Shown here piece by piece: positions 15,001 to 27,860 of a DNA stretch of 64,000 nucleotides (positions are counted from its first letter, which is position 1; each line of letters opens with the position of its first letter). The stretch comes from Mastacembelus armatus. Its lineage: Eukaryota > Chordata > Actinopteri > Synbranchiformes > Mastacembelidae. The position numbers were made by a program, and so were the translations under genes. Below the pieces are notes generated by a model. That model searched no databases. It was given only the letters and a program-made list of their open reading frames with translations, and was not told the DNA's origin. The DNA lies in the NCBI RefSeq assembly GCF_900324485.2, contig NC_046656.1, forward strand, positions 15,407,904 to 15,471,903, written 5' to 3'.

Positions 15001-18000
15001 TCTGCAAATTCAGTTAAAATGTGCTACATGTCAATGCAAACCAAATATAACGTATTATGATTTACACATTAAGAGTTCCTTAATGTTAAATGAAGATCAT
15101 AATGTACTGTTCATATTAACTTATATTTTTGATTCTGTCTGGCTGCACAGTCGCTGGGGAGAAAATCCTACCAGGGCACTGTTGCTGTAATGTCAGCACA
15201 TGCTATATATCCATGTCTTTGATCCAAAACCAATGGTTGGCAGAATACAGAACCAAAAATTTATGAGCTGATGACTTTATGGGGCTTATACATATCTGTC
15301 CCACCTGGTGCTGGACAACGACCTGTGGCAAATTTAACAGGACCAGCAGGGCTGCTTTTCTTTCCAACGTATGCTGAAGAACCACATGGCTTAGCATACA
15401 GTATATCAAAAGTATTTGAAATCCTTGTGCAAGCGTGGACAAGCCAGACCATAAGTATGTGGACAGTTGCCGATTTTTGTTCTTCAGGCTCTGTACTTTC
15501 AATTTAAAATAAAATAATGCATATAACAATAAAGTTTTAACTGGATATGATTACACCAAAAAAGAAATAACTGTGAGAGATATAGCTATTTTAACACACA
15601 GTACCTAGAAGTAATTGGACAGATACACATGAAGTCAAACAAAACTATCCAACCCAAACACACCAGCACAGCCTTTACATTTTCCCTGCTGATGCTCTCA
15701 CAGGCCTTCAGCTCCTGCTTGTTGTGTCGTCTCTCTGTCTCTAATGTTGAGACAGGTGTTGACTATAGTGCCATCTATAGAACCACCTTTAACAGATGAG
15801 ATAATGTGCCTTCCATCACTTTGACAGAGGTCACTTTGCATTTCATCAGGCCGCAGAACTTTGGTCCACACTCTACCAGTTTGATTTTGTTTGCTTTTGC
15901 AAACAGCAACCCAACCTTTCTGTTTTTGAGGTTTACCAGGCCTCTTGTTCTGAAACCTCTGAGGTTTTTGTATGAAGTCTTCTTTTGATTGTTGACAAGA
16001 ACCATGCATAAGCTGAAACAATGCACAGCTGGATAAGTGATAGCCAAGTGTCCCGTTACTTTTGAATTCTTGAGGTTTGGGCATTGTGTGTTTACAAGGC
16101 AATATCTCCCACACAGTTCTTACCTACTCGACCTAAAGCATAGGTTTGATGTAGTACTGTAGTATACATTATTTTATTTCACACAGCCTGAAGAAAAAAA
16201 TGTGAAACTGTCCAAATACTTAACGAGTCTGCACTTTGTGTCCTGTGCTGGTAAACTGAAACCTTGTACAAAACCACCAATCTGGAAGAAAAAGAAAAAC
16301 AGCCCATCACCCCACAACCCACAGACGTTTCCTTTTTTCTTTTCTTTTTTGCCATAAATGTTTTTCTTCCTTTGTTACATCATTGTTGCTTTTCTCCATG
16401 TGATGAGCGAGGGAGTTGTGTTCAAGTCAAATAGACTTGGTCCCTCAACCATCTGAATGACGTTTCTGGCCATTAGAGATCCGTCAAAGATCGGTTCTTT
16501 CCTCACGTCATTTACAAGCCACTGATGTTTGATGGTTCGGAGAAGGAAAGACAAGAGTGAGACCACATGCAGCTGGCTGTCAGAAATAACAAATCACTAC
16601 ATCAGGCACTTTTTTGTCACAACCTTATGTTTTCAACTTATCATGTGATGCATGACTTGGATCTTTTTACACTTCAAAGGCTACAGAGCATAGCTGTATG
16701 ATCTCTTACCAGAACGAGCAGCAGATTTTTTTTTTTTCTGTGAGAAACGTTTGTCCACACATGTTGGGTGTTAACACAAAATTAACCTGCCATTCAGACA
16801 GCTTCAGTTCTGTTGAACATTTCTTACTAAACATTTTTTTTCATCCATCGTCTCTTGCACCCTGTGGTTTCCCTGACATGTGTTGCTGGTGTTTGTGATA
16901 ACAGTTTGTCTCTGTACTGATGTAAACACAGTGTGTTTGTCATGTAAAGCCTATAAACCGTTGAGCTATGTATTGGCAGTTTACCAAACGGGTCCAGCAG
17001 GATGGTTGCATGAAGTCACGTCATACGGAGCTCTCACTTTGCTTTCATTGTATTTTAAGTCTCTTAATATCAAATTAGTTGCCAGTGCTTAATAAAGGCC
17101 TGTGTTTTGTGAGATTTCATAAAAAATGCCAAACACTCACTCATAAAAGGCTTGATAACCCAAATTTATTTTTTCAACTGTATGTTCGTAATCGTTTAAT
17201 TTTAAATTTCACTTTTCTCAGGCTTCAGAAACAGTAGGCTATACATTCATTATTAATCTGAAGGCTCTAACGAACATTAATACCTTCTTTTTGCAATCTC
17301 AACCCAGCTCAGACTGGTTGACTTGTCGTCTATAAGCTGGACTAGGTAGATGAACACTCTTTACTATAGATATATATGAGTTATATTCCTATGAATCTTT
17401 CCATGATCCACTGCAGACCAAATAAACTTTACCAAATCAACATTAGCAGAGGCTCAAGTCTAACAATCTGCATATTATAAGTCCTACAAGACATTTTCTT
17501 ATGGGTGTCTAACATGTAACAAATCACTAATTTGCTTTTCATTTTTGGCCTTTTTAAAATTTTGTGTAATTTTCATGTACATTTGACTGCATTGCAAAAG
17601 TAACTGGAGGTGACATAGACATGGGCATAGACACTCACACACTTAATTCTCAGAAGGCAGCTTGACATTTAAAAATGGGGTTTATGTTTGACAAGTTGTT
17701 TTTACAGTGCACCTCTGCAGCTGCAGACATTCAAATATAAATGTTTTCAGCTTTGAATGGGGAATTTGTTTCTATCCTGGACTCATGCTGTTGTTGTTAT
17801 TTCATTTTTTATGTGTGGGGTCTACCTAAAGCCAAGTTATAAGCTTTATTTGATGTGACCCTCCAGCATCACTACTGAGGAAGTTTTGCGGAGAGATAAT
17901 TGGTTATATATTTATTTTCTGCTATTGCTGTTGTGACTTACCTCCCACTTGCTCATTTTTTATTGTTTTATTTGCTGAATCAAATTATTTGTTGGTAGAA

Positions 18001-21000
18001 CAAAACAACCCAGCATCCCCACAGTGCAATTTAATTGAATTTTATTTATTTCTTATTTCATGCACACACAGTTAAGCAAACACACATGCAGAAATGCACA
18101 TGTTGCAGCCACTTGAAAACAAAGAAGTGAATTATTACTTTTATTTTCAGATTAAGTATCACACCCAGTTGGACCACTTCATGCTCTTTTATGAGATGTT
18201 ATTGGTGACGTGAGATGAGATCGTCGGTGGATTTGGTTACCTTTAGGCAGAGCCAGGCTACAGTAGTTGTAGCGGCTCTCCCTGCTTCCGGCCTTCTTAA
18301 AGAGAAGCTACAGGCTACATGACAAGCGCTAACTGTTCAAAAATGTATGCTTGCCAAATTTTGAGTGTGCATGTGTACTGGCCAAGAGAATTTAATTAGA
18401 GGCACGCTAATTACACAGAAGAGAAGAGACAATGCAAGAGTCAAAAGAAGAAAACACACTGAAGAAACAACATCAAAGACAATAACATCTCAATTTCAGG
18501 GAAAGCGTTTTACAAACAGATGGAGCTGGTTAACTGTTGTCTTGGAGCTGTTCTCTCCTGTCCAGTCCAGACCCTTCCTGCCTGCCAGATAAACATTAGT
18601 AATATGTGAACACTCCAGTTCTGGCCTTCCTCAGGTATTGACAGTCTGGTGCTGCAGTTCCCTTGGCCTCCGAGGCTTGAACCACTTGGACAACCACCAA
18701 CACTTGGAGCTCACTCATCTAGTTTTCTCTGGACAAAAATGTCCTATGCACATTAATTTACCCACTTTCACAGAGAAGGTATAAGGCTTGTTATGAAATG
18801 TCAAGTTTAGTCCAAATTAGGGAATGTTTCTAATTTACAGTAAACCACTCTGTTGGCTTTCCAAGACCTCTCAGACCATGGAGAGACAGGATTAGTTGAT
18901 GATCAGGATCCTGTAGTTTTTGCATAAACACTCAAAGAAATAGGCTTTTTATTTGGAGTTCTAACTTTGTTTTCTTAGTGGACATGTGTGCTATTGTGAA
19001 CAAGCAGTTTTGACTCATTAACCATCATTAACTACGTAAACTTGAAGCCATAGTAATTTGTTAAATGCACCTTTTTGAGAAATTTGTGGCTATGGCTGTT
19101 CAGTATTACAATACATCTGTTGATGGCAGATTATACCAGCTGTAGCAAGCTAGAAAATCAATTAAATAAATAAATAAATTTAATGGCTCCATGAGTTGAA
19201 AACACTTTTCTGGCTGATTTTAATATTTCCAGCTGACTCATTTCAATGGCAGAGGTATGAATGTCTGTAAAGATTGATTGTATGGTTCTAATTATTTCTG
19301 AAGTCATGTGCTGCCTGCATCCAGAATCTTTCCAGTCTTTCCTCCTGCTCTTCTCTCCAGAGTCTTCCATTTGCACAGTGAGGAGCCTCAGGCACTGGAC
19401 GGGGATAGGACCAATGAAAGGCTGAGAGAGGGATGTGAGAAAGTAGTGAGTCATGTTTCAGGGATATTTAAACATGTAGGACTTTGAAAAGTGATGAACC
19501 TTAGTTAGTTTCAATCACCAGCCAAGGCCTCCTCTGCCTTATGGCACAAGGTTCATTTAATATCATATTGAAAGGTTGTTAACCATTATTAGCGTTATTG
19601 ATCGCTGTGAAATGTCTGCATCTTCAGGCCAGCTTTAGCGATTGTGGAAATTGTTGAATTGTTGATGAATGAACACATAGTTTCTGTTGTTGAATTACTC
19701 ACCCCTTGTTCAAAATGAAGTGTGTGCTATTCTATCAGTCTTTGCGTTTCTCTCATAAACTCATTTTTTTCATACTGTCTGGAAAAAGATTAAAAGTGCA
19801 TCTAATTTCTGGTTTTAATTTGTTGGTTTTCTGCAAGAATTTGATTCAAATATGTGCAGCAGATAGTAGCGTGATAGTGACAGTATAATATTATGGTAGA
19901 TATTAAATTATGATGGGCTACTGAGTGCAGACTATCTGACTGTATAAGGTACACAGTTTAAATTTATGATGGTCTGATGAGACTAATATCCTGTCTAGAT
20001 AATGTGTCTGGATTTTCTCTCTAGCACTTTGTCAACAGCCTCAGTCAGTGGTGAATGTCTAAGCAGAGTAGACGTACAGAAGAGGGGTGTGCTTGCTCAT
20101 TGCTTCTCTGGCTTCTCGAAAGTGATAAATCAAGACAATTGTATTAGTACAGCTGCTGCATATTTTCAGGAATATGAGATGAGCTGCAAGTTTTTGCATA
20201 CGAGTGATTGACTGTCTAGCACATGCAATGAACTCCAACCCAGACATTAGACATTTTATTTACCACACAGTTCCATTTGTTCTGGTGCAGTCTTCGTATT
20301 TAACACGTACAGTACGAAATAGTTTCTGTTTGGTGTAAGTTATTGCGTTTCATGCATTTGGGGGTAACAATTTTGGTCAATCAATTAGTCCAACACTGAA
20401 ATTTGGTTCCCCACAGGATGAATTATAATAACTATAATGAACCCCTCACTTATTCTCTATCACGATTATCAGATCCTCTCTTTCTTTTCAATGTCTCAAC
20501 TTTCTTTCTCTTCTCGTCTCTTTTCTTATATGACAACTATTGTCTGTGTTTTCTTTACACATATTTTTTTTTTCTCCTATTCTTATCTGTTTTCAGTTTT
20601 TCATTCTTTCCCATGTCTGGTCCTCCCTCATGATCATACTCATCTTATTGTCATATCCATTTCTGCCATTGTGTTGCTCTTCTAATCTCTTCTCATTACT
20701 TTTGATATGGTATATTTTCTCATTCTCTCTTTTTTCTTATCTTCACTTACCATTTTTTCTTTTTTTTGGTTCTCTCCCTGTCTTATCTGATTTTAGCCTT
20801 CCAGCAAGGTGACTGCGTAAACTCTTACAGATGCATGTGGTGAAGCATCAAAGAAAGAAGTTATGAATTTGAATGTGCTTCAATGAGTACACTGTCAGTC
20901 ACTGAAAAATTACTTTTGGACAAAACTTCAAACCCAAATTTTACGAGGGGGTTCACATAGGACGAAGAAAGGAGAGGTTTCCTCACTTTGTATTTTGTAT

Positions 21001-23441
21001 TTTGATTTTTAAATCAACAGCTATTTTTGTTGTTTCTAGAAAAATCTATTCATCTGAGTTTGATTTACAGGCTTTCATTAAACTCATACACTGACAATGA
21101 AAATAATCTGCTTAGTGTGTCAAAGTCATGCTAGCAAACATCTGATTAAAGACGTTCTTTCAATGAAGTCCTGTTGACATAAATAATAAAGACTTAGGTT
21201 TTTCTGCACACTAAGGAACATGGATGATGGCTACAAATGTGTATAGCGGAGCCCATAAATGCATCAGAAGCTGCGTTCAAACACAACTCATTTGCATGTT
21301 TATTATTATATAAATAAATGTTTGTGTGTATCTTGCAGTGGAGGAGACCCTGGTGAGGTTGGTGAATGGGTCAGGCCCTCATGAAGGTCGTGTGGAGGTT
21401 TTCCATGAACACCGCTGGGGGACGGTGTGCGACGACGTCTGGGATAAAAAGGACGGAGATGTGGTGTGTAGGATGCTGGGATACCAAGGAGCCACGGCGG
21501 TTCATAAGACTGGACGCTTCGGACAGGGTATGAAATGGTTTTAGATGTTTTACCCATTAACAACAATCCATGCATACTTTTCAAGATTGTCCTATTGTAA
21601 CTCGATGTATATGAGCTGATACTAATGAAGCTGGCAGCACAACCCAGCAGACTGGTTGATGGGCAGGAAGCATCTATTCTATCCACATACACTTTTTACC
21701 AATGTTTTAACTTCAGTAACTTACACAAGGAGGTGTAAGTTGTGATCAGTGGTATTTTAAAATAAAGAATATTTGCTCCCAGCAAGTATCCATGGTAAAA
21801 ATTTACCAATTGAAGCAGTTTGGATTTTTACTAACTGCTGTTTAGTGGTATTATTTTAACAGTGCCTTTAAATGCTGCAGGGATTAATATAAAGGTTTTA
21901 TGAGGAAAGTCATGTAAGCCAGATGTCATCAAAAGTGAGCCTCAGAGGTCATATCCATCTCTCTTTTACTGTTTCTCCATTTACTTTATTTGCCAGTCCA
22001 CCTTACATCATTCAGAGTCTCTGTCCAGGCAGAGTTGTTACCCTTAAGTCTGGAAAACTGGGGTAAAGCATCCCTTTGTTCCAGGTGATGACCTCCATGC
22101 TACAGCAGTGACTAACACCACTGTTGGATTCAATTTGACACCATCCGGAATTTAAATACATCATTTCAGATGAGTCATTCACCTTTTTGATTTGGATATG
22201 ATAGAAATGTTGAGTGCAGTGGCTTTGCTTGGCTCTTTAATGGAGGTGGGGCAGTTAGCCAGAATTACATTTGTGAAACGAAGCTGCTGGAACTCGTTCA
22301 TTGTTTCACTTTTGTGTCACTTGTTGATGTGTGTTTTTGAGTGTGTAATGGGCTCATTAGTGCCCCTTGGGATGATTGATGAAAAGAAAACCTCAGTGAC
22401 TTTGTAAGCCTGCTGCAACTTGGTGCACAATCACTGAGGAGAAGAAGAAATAAAGAAGTACAATGTACGTAAGGCAACAAGAAAACTTGATGGGTCAAGT
22501 GACACAAATGTAAGATTTATCTGTAGTTTTTGGTTTTACTTGATAAAAAAACTTTGAGGGTGAAGAATAGCTGGTTGGTTTGTCAAATGTATATCAGATT
22601 AACTGCCCCACCTCCATTAAAATTAATTTACTTCATTTTTGTTCATGTTTGAATATGAATGTTATAGATAAACTCATAGAAAATCCTGTGTTGGTTCATT
22701 TTAATTTCACACCATAAACGAACTAACTTGAAAACTGACTGTGACCCTCCTTTTCACACAGTATTGTTTGAGTTTAGTCTGTGAACACACCCCAGTTTGA
22801 CTTAACTAAACCAAACAGATATGTGAAGGCACCTTCAGGCTCCTGAGCTTAAACTGTTACAAAGGAATCCAAGTAAATCAAACACTAATAACTTTGTTTA
22901 GCTGAACAGTGTTTTCTGTCTCCCATGACAAGAAACAACAGAACAACAAAAACAGTTGTCTGCCCTTGTAATCACTGTGAAAAAACAGACACCAACCCTC
23001 AAGTAGAATCAGTTACAGAGGATAGAAAATGTGGACATTTACAAAATCCAGGTCTGACTGTGTTTCTGCAGATGGGGCTGTTCTTCGTTTTCTGCTTTTA
23101 GTTCTCCTAATCCCTCTGTAATTGAGTGACTCTCCTACAAAATGTCTCTGGGCGTTTCCCTGGAATCACACACTGTGTTTTGGTGATTTGACACTTGTCT
23201 GTGAGAAGAGTCATAAATCTGGCTGGAGCAGACATAATCTCAATTTGCCAACAGTGCTGTAAATATCCACTGAGATCCAGAGTACATGGTTTAAAGGTCC
23301 ATGTCCATTAAAGTAAACCCTCAGAAGGCACAGCAGCAGAACAGCTGGGGCCCATGTATAACAACACTGGCTATCTCTGCATCCGCATGTGCACGTTCCC
23401 CAGTCCATCCTTCATCTCTGTCCTGTGCATGCCTGCATGGA

Positions 23442-23487
<46 letters not shown>

Positions 23488-26350
23488 CGTGTGTGCGTGT
23501 GTGTGTGTGTGCGTGCGTGCGTGTGTGTGTGTCAGTCCGTGTCTGTGTGTGCTGTGTGTGTGTTGTGTTGAGCATTGCATTCAAGGTGTCATGCAGCCAG
23601 TTTCTCTTCATGTTACACAGGAATGTGTCGAAGCATATGGTTTGACTACAAAGCTGATTTTCTGATATCACTTGCATGTTATTATTCTGAAAAGGAGTTT
23701 CATCATAGGTTGCTCTTCCTGTAGTTTATCCCTTAAACCTTTTGAAGCACACTTTTTGAATTAGGGTTTTGGACATTGTAAATAAACCTGACCTACAATT
23801 CATTGGTTATGTGTTGTAAAAACACACAAAAAAGTTGCAACTGGCAGAACAAGTTCTCAAATGGAAGTGAGCACAGTTAGGGAACATTTCATACCGTACA
23901 TCTTCCAAACACCAATATCACACACATTGAAATCTCAGTGCTGTTTCCATCAGGCTAGATAACTACCAGATCTGCTGTTCCATTGGTGTCATTCCTGAGT
24001 TATGTTTGACTTGCCTTTTCCCTTGAGTAAAACCTAAATGGAACAACACAATATAAAATATCACTGGAGTGACAAGTTGTCTAACAGTAGCAGATTTTAG
24101 AAACATTTCTCTGATTGGTCTGTATCTGGTCCATTTCACAGGCTGTTGCAATTTGTGTGAATTTTCTTAAATGTGCTTCTAATGGAAAAAATGGAAAAAC
24201 AAATATGATTTACCAGCACAGTGAATGAGGATGATCCCACCTTTATTGTATAAAATGCACTGGCAAGTCAAAACTTTATCCCATGAGAGGGGACCGGAGT
24301 TCAGTTAACAAGAGAAAAGTTAGTACAAATATCCCTTAGCATCAGTGCAGACAAATGAACTCTCCTTTGTCTTATTTTTTCTGTTTATTTAATAAAGTCT
24401 GAGATAAATTAAAGAAAGGACAACAGAGTTCACTCAGAAAATTAAAAAAATGGGTCCAATATACTTTTCCCATGATTTCTTAAACAATGATAATTTTTCA
24501 GATGGTCCTCATAGGCCTTTTAATTTAATTTTCAGTTGTCTCGATCTTGGCAGTACCTTGAAAGTTTTGCCAGTTGTAAGAGGAAATAGAGTAGAAGATT
24601 AAGAGGTTGGTCAAATATTATTTAAGTTTGGCCTCCTGAGCCTGTCCCAAAGCTGAAACAGAGCTGCTGATTAGATTTTTCTGTCATCAGTGAAGAGTCC
24701 GCCTCTCCTCTCATGTACAGCCCATATCCTTAATTTAAATGATCAGCGTGTGAGTGTAACCAAATGTTGTTCGGTCTTACTTTTATTCCCTTGCAGCTGA
24801 GTATGATCTTCGCCAACCACTGATGCAAAACTGAAGTATCTGGGACTTTCTGAAGCCTCCAGTGACTCTGGTTTTACAAACCAAAGTTTATAGCGAAAAC
24901 GGTACTGCCAAAAGTTCTGCTTACCAGCTGGGACTCAGTGTTTTGTTACAACTTACAATATTATTTGATCACCAGTTGTGTGAGCAAACACCTGAGCACT
25001 TGCTCTCTCAATCAGAAGACACATTTCTAACGATGAATATTTCTTCAGACGCGTTTGATGTGATGCTGTATCAGTTTTACCTTTGATTGATATAATTTGC
25101 CTTAGTTTTTATAACTATTTGGGGAATTTGGGGCACAAAGCAGATCAAACCCAACAATATTTAACTAATACATCCACTGTACGCAGATGCTCACAAGCTC
25201 CATATGTATGTAGACGTGTCATATGCATAACTTAAGCTCCATCAGTGGGTTCAGGCTGTGTTTATGTTGACTCTATGATTTCGTAGGATTCCTATAGTTC
25301 ATGGTACTCGCAAACCTCAGCTGATGATTAAACTCATCAGCAGCTCCATTCAGCATGTTCAATCTCTGGCTGTGGTTACATCATTTTGACTGTGTGTATG
25401 AACACAGATGAGGCAAAGCGATTCATGAATGTGCCAACAAAGGGACGACTTGATGTGGACTTCTGGTGCTGAAGTCCAGATGTGATCTTTTTGCTTCCAA
25501 ACACATTTAAATATTTTGGCTGGAGCTATTCTCTTCATAACTACAAACAAAACTTTAAATGTGAGGTTTAATAATAATTTTCATTTACTGTGTTCCTATT
25601 TTGTTCACATTTTTATGTATGTGCTGCACCGAAGATGGAGGGCTGTCTTGGAAAAGGGAATTTGCAAACTTTTATATGCATTTATTGGTTTTTGCTTTAC
25701 AATGGGCAGCATATGACCAAAACATAAATTATACAGCAAAACAGATGAGAGCAAAGGAAAACATGAAAAAAAAGGAAAACATTCTCAGATTAATGGAGCA
25801 AAGTCTTTGTGCCAGTTCAGGCAGTCAACTAGAGTTGCAATACTACTTCCACATCTGCTCCCTGCATGACCTAACACACACTTTTACGTTGGAGGTCTAT
25901 TTAAGGTGTTAGAAATGCTCCTCTTGTCTCCTTGTGGCCACCCCATCATCCACTTTTGCTCCTTGGGTAAGATCTGCCATGATCACTCACTCTTCAGTCT
26001 ATCTCTATGCAAGTGTGTGATGCAGGGAGTGATGGGGTCCGAGCTAAGATGACAATTATTGGTGTGTTTAAATTCACATATAAATGAACTTTTGTACCTG
26101 TTGAGTCACTAAAATGCAAAAAACTCCAATAACAGTGTGCAGAAGGACCTCAGGCCACAAACTGGTCAGAAATAGTTCCTATTTGTGCATTTTGTAATGT
26201 TATCCTTTTTGTGCAGGTACTGGTCTGATCTGGATGGATGATGTCGCATGTACAGGGACTGAGGACAGCGTTTTTGAGTGTAAATTTTCTGGCTGGGGCA
26301 AAACCAACTGCGGCCATGTTGAGGATGCCGGTGTGACCTGCGCCATCTGA
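95..26350 (+). CDS. scara5: Scavenger receptor class A member 5, 3' portion (5' exons outside window)
   Basis: Type II membrane scavenger receptor, known in mammals to bind ferritin. Eight exons are visible: 95-273, 389-515, 648-816, 8289-8369, 10303-10410, 14452-14517, 21339-21527 and 26217-26350 (stop TGA). Phases agree throughout, giving 350 residues. Exons 1-3 code the extracellular stalk with five N-x-T sequons; the run [12 protein letters not shown] is as in human SCARA5. The next three exons (81, 108 and 66 nt, all phase 1, splitting Gly codons) code 28 uninterrupted Gly-X-Y triplets. The last two code a group A SRCR domain with six Cys, beginning [16 protein letters not shown] and ending [11 protein letters not shown]. 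An SRCR split over two exons is usual for group A. The N-terminal cytoplasmic tail and membrane helix must lie before base 1. SCARA3 and MARCO are excluded by the close SRCR match and by the pbk-esco2-ccdc25 neighbours. Confidence 0.96.
2519..2889 (+). repeat. Teleost SINE-like element with (TGGA)n tail
   Basis: It begins with a head of the form ggggcagcacggtgg, followed by an A-box-like ggttagcactg and a B-box-like gggttcgcaaccc, which suggests a tRNA-derived RNA polymerase III promoter. The middle has the phrase cctcccacagtccaaaaaca, and it ends in aaatggatggatggatgg. This arrangement is widespread in fish genomes. The exact family (V-SINE or Mermaid-like) is a guess. The copy looks nearly full length and moderately diverged. 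Short open frames inside it on both strands are not genes. Confidence 0.8.
5101..5460 (+). repeat. Unclassified intronic repeat, copy A
   Basis: This stretch aligns by eye with 7391-7730 in the same orientation. Shared pieces include cctctcatatttctacct, gataatct, attcttgc and a ttcttggg segment, separated by small indels. I do not recognise the family. It could be an old dispersed repeat or a local duplication inside the intron. A short minus-strand frame here is not supported as coding. Confidence 0.6.
5625..5725 (+). repeat. Fragment of a teleost SINE-like 3' end
   Basis: It contains the phrases gatgattcgctgtggcgacc and cctgaagggagcagccgaaa, followed by a gaaagaaga tail. This end is found scattered through many fish genomes. 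Only about 100 bases remain and no 5' part was seen. Confidence 0.6.
7391..7730 (+). repeat. Unclassified intronic repeat, copy B
   Basis: This is the partner of copy A at 5101-5460, in direct orientation 2.3 kb downstream. The conserved phrase cctctcatatttctacct lies in the middle. It is followed at once by the degraded SINE-like copy at 7740. Confidence 0.6.
7740..7985 (+). repeat. Degraded copy of the TGGA-type SINE-like element
   Basis: It keeps the gtggttagcactg head, the cttcctcccacagtccaaac core and a ggttaactggtgactctaga segment, matching the element at 2519 in order. The B-box region and the tail are badly decayed, so this is an older insertion than the 2519 copy. Confidence 0.65.
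8370..14451 (+). other. scara5: scara5 introns between collagen exons
   Basis: Two introns, 8370-10302 and 10411-14451, flank the 108-nt collagen exon. Apart from the MITE at 9280, I see only short homopolymers (a T run near 8516-8536) and unremarkable AT-rich sequence. Open frames here carry no recognisable domain. Confidence 0.7.
9280..9361. mobile_element. 82-bp palindromic MITE, copy 1
   Basis: The ends read tacactaccagtcaaatgtt and, inverted, aactgtttgactgttagtgta, so nearly the whole element is one imperfect inverted repeat with a short centre. TA at both borders fits Tc1/mariner target choice. It lies in scara5 intron 4 and is somewhat diverged. A second copy of the same length is at 60096-60177. 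Confidence 0.8.
15451..16223. mobile_element. Internally deleted Tc1/mariner-like DNA transposon relic
   Basis: Matching inverted ends are present: taagtatgtggacagtt at 15452-15468 and aactgtccaaatactta at 16206-16222. Internal phrases such as gatgctctcacaggcctt, cagctcctgcttgttgtg, ttggtccacactctacc and aacctttctgtttttgaggt resemble, in the same order, the antisense strand of fish Tc1-like transposases as I recall them. At about 770 bp it is shorter than an active element of roughly 1.3-1.6 kb. Its frames are broken, and it cannot code for a transposase. Confidence 0.7.
20455..20790 (+). repeat. Pyrimidine-rich tract in scara5 intron 6
   Basis: About 340 bases are dominated by T and C on the plus strand, with repeated tctctttc and cttttttc motifs. 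Several leucine-, serine- and phenylalanine-rich open frames across it come from this composition and are not genes. Confidence 0.75.
21528..26216 (+). other. scara5: scara5 intron 7 splitting the SRCR domain
   Basis: The intron is 4.7 kb and separates the two SRCR exons with phase 1 on both sides. The only clear element is the GT microsatellite at 23445-23532. No other gene or repeat was recognised. Confidence 0.7.
23445..23532 (+). repeat. (GT)n microsatellite
   Basis: About 88 bases of GT dinucleotide repeat, with GC interruptions in its second half; imperfect TG continues to about 23565. Alternating purine and pyrimidine could adopt Z-DNA. Cys/Val- and His/Thr-rich open frames across it are artefacts. 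Confidence 0.95.
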
Positions 26351-27860
26351 TCTCCAGACCCTGACACCGTTGTATCTTCTCTGTGATTTAAAGTTTTTAA
26401 AGAAGCTACAAGGTGCCCATCGCCATGCCATTCGGATCAGGGGTACCATATTAGCAGTATGTTGCTTATTTATCTGCAAAAAAAGTGCCATTTCACCTGA
26501 AAAGCCAGAATGTTGTACATTGTGAACTAAATCTGCAGATTTTTTTTTAGCTGGTCAGAACTAAACATGTGCATCATGGAGCCAATCAAAAGGCACTCAA
26601 CTTTTTATCTGTGTCAAACTGCAAGAAACAAAGTTATGTTTTCATTAACTGCACTGTATGAGCTGGTACGCTGGAGGATAATGACACGATGGTACTCTAC
26701 ATCAGGACTGCTTCATCAGACTGATTTACAGAGTCCACATCTTCAAAGAAAGCTTGAAGGTCAGATTTTATAGCAGTAGGTCAGAGGCTTCTCTGGTGTC
26801 ATGTTAGCTGTTTTGACCTCCAGTGTGAGGTCGAACTGGTTTGACAACTTCATCGTCCTGGAGCCTTCGTTTGTCAGCTGTGGTCTCCAAGTTGCTGAGG
26901 GGTTTGAAATGGCACATAATGAAACTGACAAGACAGTGTCGCTGATTAACTGTTCATTTATAGGAAGCTGCTTATCACAGTATTATGTAGAAATAGTTAA
27001 CCAGATCACAGTGTCGACTTATGATATATAGCAAAGCACTGCCCAGCAGGTAAATATTTGGTGATTTGCAGATGAAATGAAGTTAAAACTGAATGAATTT
27101 GAGCAGAATTTTACCATGTGGTGATTTTATGTGAGCAAACATAAAGTTCTGTTTCCATTCAGAACATTTTTCAACATTGCTGCAAATTTTTAATGTTAAT
27201 ATTTGAAATTGTGCTTGCATTATATCTGTTTATTCATGTTCAGTCTTCATCTACACCACCTTTGCTGATGCATTGTTTTGTTTCTTTGCGTGTTACTGCC
27301 ACCAAGTGTCAGTTGTGAGGGGGACTGTGCTTTGCAGCGCTCCCTACAGGGAGTTTTATATTATTGTTTCAAAAAGATTCAACAGTTGTGTGCAGTGAAA
27401 AGGTCCTGATAAATCCACTGCGCTTTACCTGCTCTGTAGTGTTATCAACTAGCCTTTGAATTAATTTAACACCCAGTAGCTAAAATGCATAATATTTTTT
27501 AAGAGCTGGTGGAAAGTGATCAACTAAAAAAAAAGGCTGAATTATTGAGTTGATACAGGTGAGCAAATATGACTTTAAATGAATGTTATTGCTGCTCTGT
27601 CTGCAGAATATGTATAGAGGCAATATTTTACCCATAACTACCTAATACATAATGAAGTGTATGTTACTGCTGTGTTTTTCCACTTTGTTTTTCTGCCCTC
27701 AAGTGGGCAAAATATTAACTATTGCAGCTTTTCAGCACAGTTTTACCCTCAATATCTTTCAATGTTTAACCTGCTAATCATCAAATCGGTGCTCACTGTG
27801 TGCTTTATATTAATAAAAACAAACATTTAAAAAATAAAATCTACTACCAGCAGACTTTAG
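26351..27860 (+). other. scara5: Probable scara5 3' UTR
   Basis: The sequence after the stop has no coding signal. Two AATAAA signals lie close together at 27812-27817 and 27833-27838, which makes an end near 27,860 the simplest guess. Later AATAAA matches (for example around 30,825) mean a longer UTR cannot be excluded. Confidence 0.45.

Larger units (their letters stand above)
14518..21338 (+). other. scara5: scara5 intron 6, 6.8 kb
   Basis: The intron lies between the last collagen exon and the first SRCR exon. It contains a Tc1-like relic (15451-16223) and a pyrimidine-rich tract (20455-20790). The sequence from 16.3 to 20.4 kb shows nothing I can name. A conserved-looking open stretch at 15,230-15,450 immediately before the relic may be part of another repeat. 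Confidence 0.7.

Noticed and set aside
15698-16114. A 138-codon minus-strand frame
   Set aside because: It falls within the decayed Tc1-like relic and carries no intact transposase domain.
20403-20812. Overlapping Leu/Phe/Ser-rich plus-strand frames resembling membrane segments
   Set aside because: They come from the pyrimidine-rich composition in three frames; no splice structure or homologue was recognised.
23301-23677. Open frames rich in Cys/Val or His/Thr on both strands
   Set aside because: They are translations of the GT microsatellite at 23445-23532.
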